From: Arthrobacter sp. Soil736
GTDB taxonomy: Bacteria; Actinomycetota; Actinomycetes; Actinomycetales; Micrococcaceae
Length of the DNA: 64,000 bases
Direction: 5' to 3'
Assembly: GCF_001428005.1 (NCBI RefSeq)
Contig: NZ_LMSB01000056.1
Coordinates: 8,494-72,493 of the forward strand
Below the pieces are notes generated by a model. That model worked only from the letters and a program-made list of their open reading frames with translations, had not been told where the DNA came from and did not search any database. The translations under genes and the position numbers were made by a program. The first letter of the stretch is position 1. Every line of letters starts with the position of its first letter. Positions 54,105 to 62,344 of the stretch are shown here, piece by piece.

Positions 54105-55120
54105 GCTGCGTATTCCTTCTCTGCGTGCTTGCGTGCCTGTTTTGCCGCATAAGCTGCGGCTGCTTCGCGAACCCAGGCGCCGTCGTCGTGCGCTTCGCGG
54201 CGGCGCTCAAGCCGCTGGGCGTTGCAGGGGCCGCGGCCGGCGAGGACTTCCTTGAACTCTTCCCAGTCCAGCGGGCCGTGCTCCCACTTCCTGGTCTCGT
54301 CGTTGAAGCGGACTTCGCTGTCCGGGAGGGTGAGGCCGAGGACCCTGACCTGCTCCACCATCATGCCGACGAAGCGGCTGCGCAGTTCATCGTTGCTGAA
54401 GCGCTTGATGTTCCAGGCCATGGACTGCTTGGAGTTGGGTGAATCGTCATCCGGCGGGCCGAACATCATCAGTGCCGGTGCGTACCAGCGGTTCACGGCG
54501 TCCTGGGCCATCTGCTTCTGCGCGGGGGTTCCGTTGGAGAGTTCCAGCAGGATCTCAAAGCCCTGGCGCTGGTGGAAGGATTCTTCCTTGCAGATGCGGA
54601 CCATGGCCCGGCCGTAGGGGCCGTAGGACGCGCGGCAGAGCGGCACCTGGTTGCAGATGGCGGCGCCGTCAACCAGCCAGCCGATCGCGCCCATGTCCGC
54701 CCAGGTCAGTGCCGGGTAATTGAAGATCGAGGAGTAGCGGGCCTTGCCGGCGATGAGGTCGTCCGTCATCTTGTCGCGGCTCTGGCCCAGCGTCTCGGCG
54801 GCCGAGTAGAGGTAGAGCCCGTGGCCGGCCTCGTCCTGGACCTTGGCCATGAGGATGGCCTTGCGCTTCAGGCTCGGCGCGCGGGAGATCCAGTTGGCCT
54901 CCGGCTGCATGCCGATGATCTCCGAGTGCGCGTGCTGCGAGATCTGGCGCAGGAGGGTCTTGCGGTACGCGGCCGGCATCCAGTCCTTCGGCTCGATCCG
55001 GGAGTCGTCGGCCATGACGCGGTCAAAGTACGCCTGCCCCTCCGCCTCGAGCTGTGCCGCCCGCTCCTGTTCCTCCGGGGACAGTGCCTCAGGCACTGGC
55101 TGCAGATTCTGCGATGCCAT
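54101..55120 (-). CDS. paaA: Phenylacetyl-CoA epoxidase catalytic subunit PaaA
   Basis: A 339-residue ferritin-like di-iron protein. Metal ligands are visible in KVQDEAGHGLYLYSAAE (ExxH) and ICKEESFHQRQGFEILL (EExxH). It forms the ring epoxide of phenylacetyl-CoA. First gene of the operon, AGGAGC before the ATG. A PaaR-like operator lies 37 bp upstream. Confidence 0.95.
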   Translation of the reverse strand: MASQNLQPVPEALSPEEQERAAQLEAEGQAYFDRVMADDSRIEPKDWMPAAYRKTLLRQISQHAHSEIIGMQPEANWISRAPSLKRKAILMAKVQDEAGHGLYLYSAAETLGQSRDKMTDDLIAGKARYSSIFNYPALTWADMGAIGWLVDGAAICNQVPLCRASYGPYGRAMVRICKEESFHQRQGFEILLELSNGTPAQKQMAQDAVNRWYAPALMMFGPPDDDSPNSKQSMAWNIKRFSNDELRSRFVGMMVEQVRVLGLTLPDSEVRFNDETRKWEHGPLDWEEFKEVLAGRGPCNAQRLERRREAHDDGAWVREAAAAYAAKQARKHAEKEYAA

Positions 55121-55156
55121 GGTTGCTCCTATGCATTCACGTGCGTACTGGGAAAT

Positions 55157-55178
55157 AATTACCGACCGTTCGTTCAGG
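55157..55178. promoter_or_regulatory. Candidate PaaR-type (TetR family) operator
   Basis: The core ACCGACCGTTCG at 55161-55172 fits the ACCGNNCGNNCG half-pattern of the operator I recall for the PaaR repressor of Corynebacterium glutamicum paa genes. It sits 37 bp upstream of paaA. No paaR gene is in the window. Confidence 0.5.
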
Positions 55179-55224
55179 ATATGCGGAAGCCGCGAGGGGC
55201 GTCAAGCACGGACACCGCCCCGGC

Positions 55225-55230
55225 TAGACT
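55225..55230 (+). promoter_or_regulatory. -10 box TAGACT, leaderless start
   Basis: TAGACT lies 6 nt before the GTG at 55237; this fixes that start over the TTG at 55231. Confidence 0.45.
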
Positions 55231-55236
55231 TTGACC

Positions 55237-55680
55237 GTGCCGACAAACCCACCTGACCCAGGTCCAAGCTCAGCCCCGGACCGGGCACCGGAGGCCGCTG
55301 CACCGTCTCCCACTCCGCACAGAAGCAGGATCGCCGAGAAGCTCCTCCCCGGAGGAACCGAGCCAGACCCGCGCTTCACGTTGGCCAATGAGCGGACCTT
55401 CCTGGCCTGGATCCGCACCTCTCTGGCGCTCTTGGCCGGGGGCATCGCCGTGGAGGCCTTCACCTCGGACGTCTTCCTTGAGCCGGTGCGCCGCGGGCTT
55501 TCGGTCCTGCTGCTCCTGCTCGGCATGATCCTCAGTGCCGGGGCCGCCGTGCGCTGGCTGCGCGTCGAAGGCAGCCTGCGCACCAACCGTCCTTTGCCGC
55601 TGCCGCTCATAGCCCCGCTCCTCGCCGCTGGCTGCGCCGTGGCAGCGGCCGTGGTGATCGCCGTCGTCGTCCTGGCCTGA
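55237..55680 (+). CDS. DUF202/YidH family membrane protein
   Basis: About 147 residues: a Pro-rich disordered N-terminus, then the DUF202 block DPRFTLANERTFLAWIRTSL and three membrane helices. Function of the family is unknown. It is followed after 3 bp by a second DUF202 gene, a pairing seen widely in bacteria. Transcribed away from paaA. Confidence 0.88.
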   Translation: MPTNPPDPGPSSAPDRAPEAAAPSPTPHRSRIAEKLLPGGTEPDPRFTLANERTFLAWIRTSLALLAGGIAVEAFTSDVFLEPVRRGLSVLLLLLGMILSAGAAVRWLRVEGSLRTNRPLPLPLIAPLLAAGCAVAAAVVIAVVVLA

Positions 55681-55683
55681 AAC

Positions 55684-56019
55684 ATGACCCACAACGCGCC
55701 TGACGGTCCGCTGCACGGCGATCCGGGGCTGCAGCCGGAGCGCACCTCGCTGGCATGGGGCCGGACGATGCTGACAATGGTCACCGCAAGCGCCATCTTC
55801 CTACGCTGGATTCCGGAACACGGGCCGCTGGTCCTGCCGCTCTTTGCCGTCACAGTAGCGGCCGGCGGCGCCATCTACTTCACCCAGCGGGTGCGGTACC
55901 GCCGCGGCGTCCGCGGCATCTCGGCGGGGCATCTCGCGCCTGATATCAGCGCCATCCTGTGGACCGCAGGTTCGTGCGTGGTTCTTGGCGCCCTTGGCCT
56001 CTGGCTAGTGCTAGCGTGA
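55684..56019 (+). CDS. DUF202 family membrane protein
   Basis: A 111-residue protein with LQPERTSLAWGRTMLTMVTA (the DUF202 motif) and three helices. Second of a DUF202 pair, almost certainly co-transcribed. The two may form a complex. Function unknown. Confidence 0.88.
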   Translation: MTHNAPDGPLHGDPGLQPERTSLAWGRTMLTMVTASAIFLRWIPEHGPLVLPLFAVTVAAGGAIYFTQRVRYRRGVRGISAGHLAPDISAILWTAGSCVVLGALGLWLVLA

Positions 56020-56072
56020 CAGCACGCAGTACCTGTCCTGACATGCGGTAACCGTCCTGCAAGGAGCAACCG

Positions 56073-56546
56073 GTGATCATGATCGGCGGCCTTCCGGCCC
56101 ACATTCTTCTCGTCCATGCCGTGGTGGTCTTCGGGCCGCTTGCCGGGCTGGGCGCCGTCGTCTACGGCCTAGCCGCCAGGACCCGGAACTATTTGGCGTG
56201 GCCGCTGGGCGTGCTTACGCTGATCCTCGCTCCCCTGTCCCTGATCACGGCCCAGGCGGGCGAGCAGTTGCAGGCCACCCGGGGCGCCACCGCAATGATC
56301 CAGGCGCACGCCCGGCAGGGTGACATCTTCAAATACACCGCGGTGGTTTTCCTTGTTGTGGTGGTGCTGATGCTCGCAGCCACGTATGCGCCGCTGGCCG
56401 AGCGGGTGCCCGCGCTCGCAGGCCTCCAGGAATCCCGACCGATCAGGATCGCCCTCCTGACCGCGGGCGTGCTGGCTGGGCTGTTCCTGATCTACCAGAG
56501 CATCATCACCGGGCACTCCGGCTCGTCCTCGGTTTGGGGCGGTTAG
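56073..56546 (+). CDS. DUF2231-like membrane protein
   Basis: A 157-residue protein with four helices and the opening GGLPAHILLVHAVVVFGPLA, where HxxxxH-like spacing suggests a metal or heme site. The GTG start has AAGGAG 6 nt upstream; ATG 56079 is also possible. It may be a redox-linked membrane protein; no partner gene is nearby. Confidence 0.8.
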   Translation: MIMIGGLPAHILLVHAVVVFGPLAGLGAVVYGLAARTRNYLAWPLGVLTLILAPLSLITAQAGEQLQATRGATAMIQAHARQGDIFKYTAVVFLVVVVLMLAATYAPLAERVPALAGLQESRPIRIALLTAGVLAGLFLIYQSIITGHSGSSSVWGG

Positions 56547-56640
56547 GGCGAGCCCACCGCACCGGCCGCCATTGACATCCAGCGTGGCGGGGTCTATTGG
56601 TTGGCATGTCCAACCAAACCAAACCATCCAAGGAGCAGAT

Positions 56641-56937
56641 ATGGACGCCGCGCCCTACGGAATCGTGCACTTCTTCCCAGACGGCACCAAGGACCAATAC
56701 GAGGCCTCAATTGCCGCTGTTCACCCAGGCGATGGGCGCCTGCCCGACGGTCAGATCTTCCATGCTGCAGGCTCTTCTGCCGGTGGTTGGACGATCATGG
56801 CTGTCCATGAGTCGAAGGAGAGTTGGGAGAAATTCCGCGACGGCATCCTCCTTCCCCGGATGCAGCAGGGCATCGAGGGCGGATTCGCATCGCCTCCGGA
56901 AGAGACCGTCATCGATCTGTACAAGCTCTTGCCCTAG
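56641..56937 (+). CDS. Hypothetical protein, dimeric alpha+beta barrel-like (98 aa)
   Basis: Reads MDAAPYGIVHFFPDGTKDQY with a later SAGGWTIMAVHESKESWEKF. This pattern resembles small monooxygenase or stress-response barrel domains (ABM-like). AGGAG precedes the ATG at 56641; the open frame from 56572 is not the start. The exact family is not certain. Confidence 0.7.
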   Translation: MDAAPYGIVHFFPDGTKDQYEASIAAVHPGDGRLPDGQIFHAAGSSAGGWTIMAVHESKESWEKFRDGILLPRMQQGIEGGFASPPEETVIDLYKLLP

Positions 56938-57013
56938 CGATTCGAGGACACTGCCGAGGGGTCCGGCGGGCGGTCCGCCAAGCGCTTGTGGTCGACATGG
57001 AAAGGAGACGGCG

Positions 57014-57361
57014 ATGGCCGCCGTAGTGAACTACTTCGAGGTCGGCTCGCCAGACCCGGATGCCGCACGGAGCTTCTACGGCTCACTATTCGACTGGACC
57101 ATTGGTGAGCCCTCGCCGGCCGGCTACCGGATGGTAAACGGCGGCAAGGGCGGTCTGTGGGACACCACATCGCTGGGCGGAAACGCCTGGGCGATCTTCT
57201 ACGTGCAGGTCGACGACGTGAAGGCCGCGATCGACCAAGCCGAGTCGCTCGATGCGAGCGTCGCCGTACCGTTCGTTGACAACGGCGCCATCGAGTTCGC
57301 GCACCTCGTTGACCCGCAGGGCAACCGCTTCGGTGTGTGGCGGCCGGAACAGTCGGTCTAA
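57014..57361 (+). CDS. VOC family (glyoxalase/bleomycin resistance-like) protein
   Basis: A 115-residue single-domain VOC protein: VVNYFEVGSPDPDAARSFYG, AIFYVQVDDVKAAIDQA and LVDPQGNRFGVWRPEQ. AAAGGAGA lies upstream of the ATG at 57014. Members bind metal for isomerase, dioxygenase or resistance roles; the substrate is unknown. Confidence 0.88.
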   Translation: MAAVVNYFEVGSPDPDAARSFYGSLFDWTIGEPSPAGYRMVNGGKGGLWDTTSLGGNAWAIFYVQVDDVKAAIDQAESLDASVAVPFVDNGAIEFAHLVDPQGNRFGVWRPEQSV

Positions 57362-57414
57362 GCCGACGGAGGCGCCGGTCCCGCCGATCAAGTCTCGGGA
57401 CCGGAGCCGCCAAC

Positions 57415-57751
57415 AATAAGGAGACACGCTCCTGGCCCGCGTCGAACAACGCGCCGCAACCGCGCGCAGACACTCCGGATCCCAAGACTCATCAGACGTC
57501 GTTCGACGAGAAACCCGCCGCCCGGGCCGAACACCGCTGGCCCGCCGTCATCGCACTGCTCCAACATCGTCGGGTTCGCCCTGGTCTACCGGGAGCTGGA
57601 CCGCGGCGGTCCGGTCTCCCGCCGGCACGCCGACCGAAAAGACCTCCCGGCCGCCGACTTCCGCTTTCCGCAGGACGAGGACCACGACGCCGTCGGGGAG
57701 GTGGCCACCAGGTCTTCCGTAAAGACGGGCTGGGTGGCGTCCTTCAACTGA
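57415..57751 (+). pseudogene. Fragment of a DUF1345-like membrane protein
   Basis: One frame gives SFDEKPAARAEHRWPAVIAL; after a shift near 57560 another gives IVGFALVYRELDRGGPVSRR, FRFPQDEDHDAVGE and SVKTGWVASFN then stop. RWPAVIALL and LVYRELDRGGP recall the start and a middle part of DUF1345-type proteins, so an internal deletion, a frame change and a lost C-terminus are likely. There is a GGAG site but no clear start codon. Confidence 0.5.
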
Positions 57752-57770
57752 GGCACTTGGCGACGCCCGC

Positions 57771-58637
57771 TTAGGCCTGCCCTGCCGCTTCGATGAACGT
57801 CCCCGGCGGCATTCCGGCGCCGAAGACCGGCCCCGCCAAAGGACGCTTCGCCCTCAGCTCCGCAGCCGTCTGGGGCCGGATGCGCGCCACGACCCACGGG
57901 AGAAGGTAGTTCCGCGCCCAGACGAGGTCGCTAGCCCTGGCGGTTCGCCAGCTGCTCTCCGGCAGGTCCTTGGGCATCAGCGGTTTGAGGGTGTTGGCGA
58001 CGCTCAGGGTGTCCAGCACCATCATGGCGACGGTGTGATGGCCCAGCGGCGAGAAATGCAGCCTGTCCGGATCCCACATCCGCGGGTGGGTGAGCTGGCG
58101 CAGCGCCCACAGGTCGGCGATCAGGGCGCCGCGCCGGGACGCGATGGTCCGGACGTTCTCGTTGAAGATGGCCACTTTGGCGCGGTTGCGGCCCAGCACG
58201 GGCGTCGATCCCCAGTCCGGCCCGGTGAACAGCACAATCGTTGCGCGCGTTAGTCCCAGGAGCTGCACGCCGGCGTCCAGCTGGACGGCCAGGCGGTCCG
58301 GATCGGTGCCGTGGAAGATGACGTCGTTCCCTCCCGCCGAAAGGGTGATGAGGTCCGGCTTCAGGGCCAGCGCCGGCCCGGCCTGCCGGTCCAGGATCTC
58401 TTCCAGCAACAGTCCGCGGATGGCCAGGTTCGCGTACGCGAAGTCCTCATGGCCGATGCTTAGTTCTTCCGCTACGCGGTCCGCCCATCCGCGCAGGCCG
58501 CCCGGGCTGCGGGGCTCCGGATCGCCCACGCCCTCGGTAAATGAATCCCCCATTGCCACGTACCGGTTCCAGGGGTGGCGGGCCGGGGTGCGTTCCGCAG
58601 CGGAGCCTTGGAGTTCAAAGTGGCCGACGTTGTGCAT
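57771..58637 (-). CDS. SGNH/GDSL-type hydrolase
   Basis: A 288-residue cytoplasmic protein with all four blocks: VAMGDSFTEGVGD (Ser), a Gly in NLAIRGLLLEEI, the Asn in LSAGGNDVIFHG, and DPDRLHFSPLGHHTVA (Asp-x-x-His). It would cleave an ester of lipid or sugar. GAAGGACGAGG precedes the ATG. Convergent with the degraded DUF1345 gene. Confidence 0.92.
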   Translation of the reverse strand: MHNVGHFELQGSAAERTPARHPWNRYVAMGDSFTEGVGDPEPRSPGGLRGWADRVAEELSIGHEDFAYANLAIRGLLLEEILDRQAGPALALKPDLITLSAGGNDVIFHGTDPDRLAVQLDAGVQLLGLTRATIVLFTGPDWGSTPVLGRNRAKVAIFNENVRTIASRRGALIADLWALRQLTHPRMWDPDRLHFSPLGHHTVAMMVLDTLSVANTLKPLMPKDLPESSWRTARASDLVWARNYLLPWVVARIRPQTAAELRAKRPLAGPVFGAGMPPGTFIEAAGQA

Positions 58638-58708
58638 CGCCTCGTCCTTCCCTCGCCGCCCCGGTGCGGTACGCCGGGGGCGCTACTGACAAAACGCTCC
58701 AGACATGT

Positions 58709-58739
58709 CCAGAATTCCGCAAAAGACCCCTAATTCTGG
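58709..58739. repeat. Inverted repeat CCAGAATT-N15-AATTCTGG
   Basis: Perfect 8-bp arms in the gap between the SGNH gene and the SRPBCC gene, 43 bp after the latter's stop on its strand. It may act as an operator or weak terminator; there is no T-run. Confidence 0.4.
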
Positions 58740-58781
58740 AGAATGTTCATCCGGGCTTTGCCCGGGCGGGTGCAGAAGGCC

Positions 58782-59207
58782 CTATAGGCGATCGAGCAGC
58801 TCGGCGCGCTTCTTGACTGACCTGACGAAGTCGGCCACGGACGGGTCAGCGAAGTGCAGTGTGTGTCCGCCCAGCAAGTGAAGAAGCCCGCTGTGCTCGT
58901 CCCTCACGTGGAAGCGGGTGAGGCTGTCTGCGGGTGCGAGCGTGAAGGTCCGGGTGGTTTTTGAAAGCCCTAGAGGCAGGCTTGCGGTCCAGGTCATGAC
59001 ACTGCCGGGCAGCTGCTGGACCCTCACACGGATGCTCCTGCGCCCCGTGCCCGTAGTGTGGAATCGGACCCGTCCGCCGTTGCGCAGCTCGCCGTCGACA
59101 GCGGTAATGCCTGATTCCCAGACGGTCAGGTTGCCAGTGTCTGTGAGGACAGCCCAGACCGTCGAGGTGCGGGCGTTGATCAGGGCTTCGGATTCAAGGG
59201 AATGCAT
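58782..59207 (-). CDS. SRPBCC family protein (polyketide cyclase/START-like)
   Basis: About 141 residues from ATG 59207: INARTSTVWAVLTDTGNLTV, then a helix-grip fold ending VRSVKKRAELLDRL. ATG 59207 is supported by a TACCAT box 7 nt upstream (59215-59220) and by the family start; a TTG at 59267 is possible. The family binds hydrophobic ligands; the ligand is unknown. Confidence 0.82.
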   Translation of the reverse strand: MHSLESEALINARTSTVWAVLTDTGNLTVWESGITAVDGELRNGGRVRFHTTGTGRRSIRVRVQQLPGSVMTWTASLPLGLSKTTRTFTLAPADSLTRFHVRDEHSGLLHLLGGHTLHFADPSVADFVRSVKKRAELLDRL

Positions 59208-59285
59208 GCCGGAAATGGTAGGGGCAGGGTGCCGGCGAAATCCCAGTCCTGGCGGAAGTTCACTCAATGTTCGCTTGGGTGAACG

Positions 59286-59543
59286 TCAGGCGGCTGTCGG
59301 TCCCGGACCCCGGTCCGGCGGGGATGGTAAAACCCGTAGCGGGCACCGCAGGACGCGCAGCTGATCGAGATCCAGCAGTTGGCGCGTGCCCGTCCGTGAA
59401 TCACGAATCCAGAACATATCCAGTTCCGGAACCACTGCCAGCACGCGTCCCCGGTACAGGGGCCGGTCTCCGCGCCACGCTTCAATTCGGTCCCCCGGCG
59501 AAAGCTCAGCGCAGGAACGGATATGCGCTCCTTGACCGTCCAT
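59286..59543 (-). CDS. Small hypothetical protein (85 aa), SH3-like
   Basis: Reads SPGDRIEAWRGDRPLYRGRV and LDMFWIRDSRTGTRQLLDLD, a beta-rich small barrel pattern. GAGGAG lies upstream of the ATG, and codon pattern supports it over the antisense frame. It is probably cytoplasmic. Function unknown. Confidence 0.7.
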   Translation of the reverse strand: MDGQGAHIRSCAELSPGDRIEAWRGDRPLYRGRVLAVVPELDMFWIRDSRTGTRQLLDLDQLRVLRCPLRVLPSPPDRGPGPTAA

Positions 59544-59728
59544 GACGGCTCCTCTCCCTGCCTACTGGCACCAGTGTGGGCTGCGTTAGTTGCATCGACA
59601 TGACGCCCTGATGACTTCTTCGTGAATGCCGGTAACTAATGAATCCCTGTCCAGGCGGAGGCTGCCGCGTGCGCGCGTGTGGGAGAATCTAAGGCGGCCA
59701 GCTCCCTCCGCCCGCGAAAGGATGCCCG

Positions 59729-62314
59729 ATGCCGCTGCCGCAACAGGGGCTCCCTCTTCCCCTCGACGCCCGGACGGTTCGCGGCTGGTCCGGAATACTG
59801 CGCGGCGCGCCCGCCACGCTTTGGTTCGTCGCCATCTTCTGGACCGCCGGCGCCCTGTCCTCCAGCCTCCTGTCCGGCCCGCCCGAAGGACTGCGGCCAC
59901 ACGTGGCGGCCACCGTGCATTCCCTGTCCGGGCATTGGTGGGCGGTGCTGTTGTCCGGGTTCTGGGAGCGGAGCCTGACGGGGTACGTGCTGGGCACCGC
60001 CCTGGTATTGCTGGTCGGTCTACCCCTGGAGCGGAAGCTGGGAAGCCTGCGGTTCGCCGCAGCGGCCGTGGGCGCACACGTTCTGGGCGTCGGCGCCACA
60101 CTCGGATTCCTGGCACTGGCCGGAACACTGATGGGCAGCTGGACCCGGGACATGAGCGGGCATTTCTTCATGGGGCCCAGCGCGCTGGCCTGCGGGGCTG
60201 CCATGGCCGCCACCGCCGCCACCCCAACCCTGTGGCGGCGCCGCATCCGCGTGGTCATCGTTGCCGTGCTGATGCTCTTCGCCCTCTACGCGGGCGGCTT
60301 CGAAGACCTGGTCAGGCTCGGGGCCGCTGGAGCTGGGGCACTCCTGGGCCCGGTCCTTCTGGGACGGCGGCCGCGGTTCGGCCGCCCCGCCGTTTCCCGG
60401 CACGAGGGCCGCGTCCTGGTGGCGCTGCTCGTGGTGGTGGCGGCGGTGGGCCCGGTGGTGGCGGGCTTGGCGCCGCACGCAGTGGGTCCGCTGTCCGTTC
60501 TGAGGTATTTGTTCACCAATATCCAGCCCGTGGACCCGCAGGCCCTCCAGGCATTTTGCTCCCACCCCGCGGAGGCCAAGGACTGTGCGGCGGCCCAGCT
60601 GCAGCAGCGGGCCGGCGCCGGCGGGCTCTTCATGGCTATCCTTCCGTCGTTTCTGCTGCTCCTGCTCGCGGACGGCCTTCGCCGCGGCCGCCGGTTCGCG
60701 TGGGCTGCGGTGTTGCTGATGCAGGTGGCGTTGTCGGTGCTGGCAGTCATCACCATTGCCGGAGTCCTGCAGCCTGGGCTTCCGCACACCGCCACTCCAG
60801 ACACCTCTGCCCGCGAAGGAGTGGGCGGGATCGATCTGTCAGGCTATTCCCACCCCCTCAGCCTGGTGCTGCCCATGCTCCTTCCGGTTTTCCTGACAGC
60901 GGTTCTGTTGCTGGGACGGACGTTGTTCCCCGTTCCCGCCCCGCGCGGGACCTACCGGCGGCTGGCCAGGCGCGTGGTGGTTGCCTGGGTTCTTCTTGGC
61001 GTTGCGTACGTGGGCGCCGGGCTGGCCCTGTCCAGCGGCTTCACGCCCGCTCCGGGACTGCCCGAACTGATCGCCGACGTGCCGGACAGGTTCCTTCCGC
61101 TGGGCTTCCTGGTTGACCTGTCCCCCGCGTTCTTTCCCGAAAGCACCGCAGCCGTGCTGCTGTACGAGGGCATCGGCGTCGTCTTCTGGGCCGTCACCGG
61201 CATCCTGCTGCTCCGGACCTTCCTGCGGCCGGCCCATGGCCGGCACAGTGCCGACGAGGACCGTGCCAGGGCCATCCTCAAGGCGCACGGGGGCAGCTCG
61301 CTGTCCTGGATGACAACCTGGGCCGGGAACAGCTACTGGTTCTCCGCCTCCGGGGAGAGCTTCGTCGCGTACAGGGTCATCGCCGGCATTGCGCTGGCAC
61401 TCGGCGTCCCGGTGGGGCCGCGTTCAGACAGGGAGTCCTCCTTCACCGAGTTCGCCGACTACTGCCGGCTCAACGGATGGACGCCCTGTTTCTACTTCGT
61501 GCCGCAGGACCTCCGCAGCCACGCCTCCTCGCTGGGCTGGGGATCGGTGCTGGTGGCCCACGAGACCGTCCTGCCCCTGCACTCCCTGTCATTCCGGGGC
61601 AAGAAATTCCAGGACATCCGCACCGCGCTGAACAACGCGGCCAAGGCAGGCATCCGCGCGGAGTGGACCACCTACGCGGCCGCGCCCCGCTCCGTGCAGG
61701 CCCAGATCCAGGCCCTGTCCGAAGAATGGGTCGCGGACAAGAAGGTGCCCGAGATGGGCTTCACCCTGGGCAGCCTGGACGAGCTGGACGACCCCGAGGT
61801 CCGCTGCCTGCTCGCCGTGGACAGCCACCATACGGTCCACGCTGTGGCGTCCTGGCTGCCCGTCTACCGCAACGGCCGCATCGTCGGCTGGACCCTGGAC
61901 TTCATGCGGCGGCGCAGCAGCGGCTTCCGCGCCGGCATCGACTTCCTCATCGCTTCCGCGGCGCTGAGCCTCAAGGACGAAGGCTGTGAGTTCATCAGCC
62001 TCTCCGGGGCACCGCTTGCCCGCCCGCCCCGGGATTCGCTGGCCGCCCACTCCGCGGACTACGACGGCGGCCTTGACCGGCTGCTCGACCGGCTGGGGGC
62101 CACGCTGGAACCCGTTTACGGCTTCCGGTCGCTGCTGGCCTTCAAGGCCAAGTTCAAGCCGGACTACACGCCCATGTACCTGCTCTTCCCGGATGCTGCC
62201 GCGCTGCCCGCCATCGCCAATGCCATCACCCGGGCCTACCTCCCCACCGTCAAGCTTGGCCAGGGACTCACCCTGGCGCGCGGCCTCTTCTCCCGCCCGC
62301 GCGCGGACAGGTGA
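59729..62314 (+). CDS. MprF-like phosphatidylglycerol lysyltransferase with rhomboid-like N-terminus
   Basis: An 861-residue protein. The N-terminal 220 residues resemble a rhomboid membrane core with FMGPSALACG, but no second catalytic His is apparent, so it may not be a protease. More helices follow to about 505, and the C-terminal 350 residues are a DUF2156/MprF synthase domain (GGSSLSWMTTWAGNSYWFSA, VPVGPRSDRESSFTEFADYC, IVGWTLDFMRRR). MprF-type enzymes transfer Lys from Lys-tRNA to phosphatidylglycerol and lower the surface charge. GAAAGGA precedes the ATG. Confidence 0.88.
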   Translation: MPLPQQGLPLPLDARTVRGWSGILRGAPATLWFVAIFWTAGALSSSLLSGPPEGLRPHVAATVHSLSGHWWAVLLSGFWERSLTGYVLGTALVLLVGLPLERKLGSLRFAAAAVGAHVLGVGATLGFLALAGTLMGSWTRDMSGHFFMGPSALACGAAMAATAATPTLWRRRIRVVIVAVLMLFALYAGGFEDLVRLGAAGAGALLGPVLLGRRPRFGRPAVSRHEGRVLVALLVVVAAVGPVVAGLAPHAVGPLSVLRYLFTNIQPVDPQALQAFCSHPAEAKDCAAAQLQQRAGAGGLFMAILPSFLLLLLADGLRRGRRFAWAAVLLMQVALSVLAVITIAGVLQPGLPHTATPDTSAREGVGGIDLSGYSHPLSLVLPMLLPVFLTAVLLLGRTLFPVPAPRGTYRRLARRVVVAWVLLGVAYVGAGLALSSGFTPAPGLPELIADVPDRFLPLGFLVDLSPAFFPESTAAVLLYEGIGVVFWAVTGILLLRTFLRPAHGRHSADEDRARAILKAHGGSSLSWMTTWAGNSYWFSASGESFVAYRVIAGIALALGVPVGPRSDRESSFTEFADYCRLNGWTPCFYFVPQDLRSHASSLGWGSVLVAHETVLPLHSLSFRGKKFQDIRTALNNAAKAGIRAEWTTYAAAPRSVQAQIQALSEEWVADKKVPEMGFTLGSLDELDDPEVRCLLAVDSHHTVHAVASWLPVYRNGRIVGWTLDFMRRRSSGFRAGIDFLIASAALSLKDEGCEFISLSGAPLARPPRDSLAAHSADYDGGLDRLLDRLGATLEPVYGFRSLLAFKAKFKPDYTPMYLLFPDAAALPAIANAITRAYLPTVKLGQGLTLARGLFSRPRADR

Positions 62315-62344
62315 ACCGGCCAGCGAGTCACCTGTGGCGCTGCG

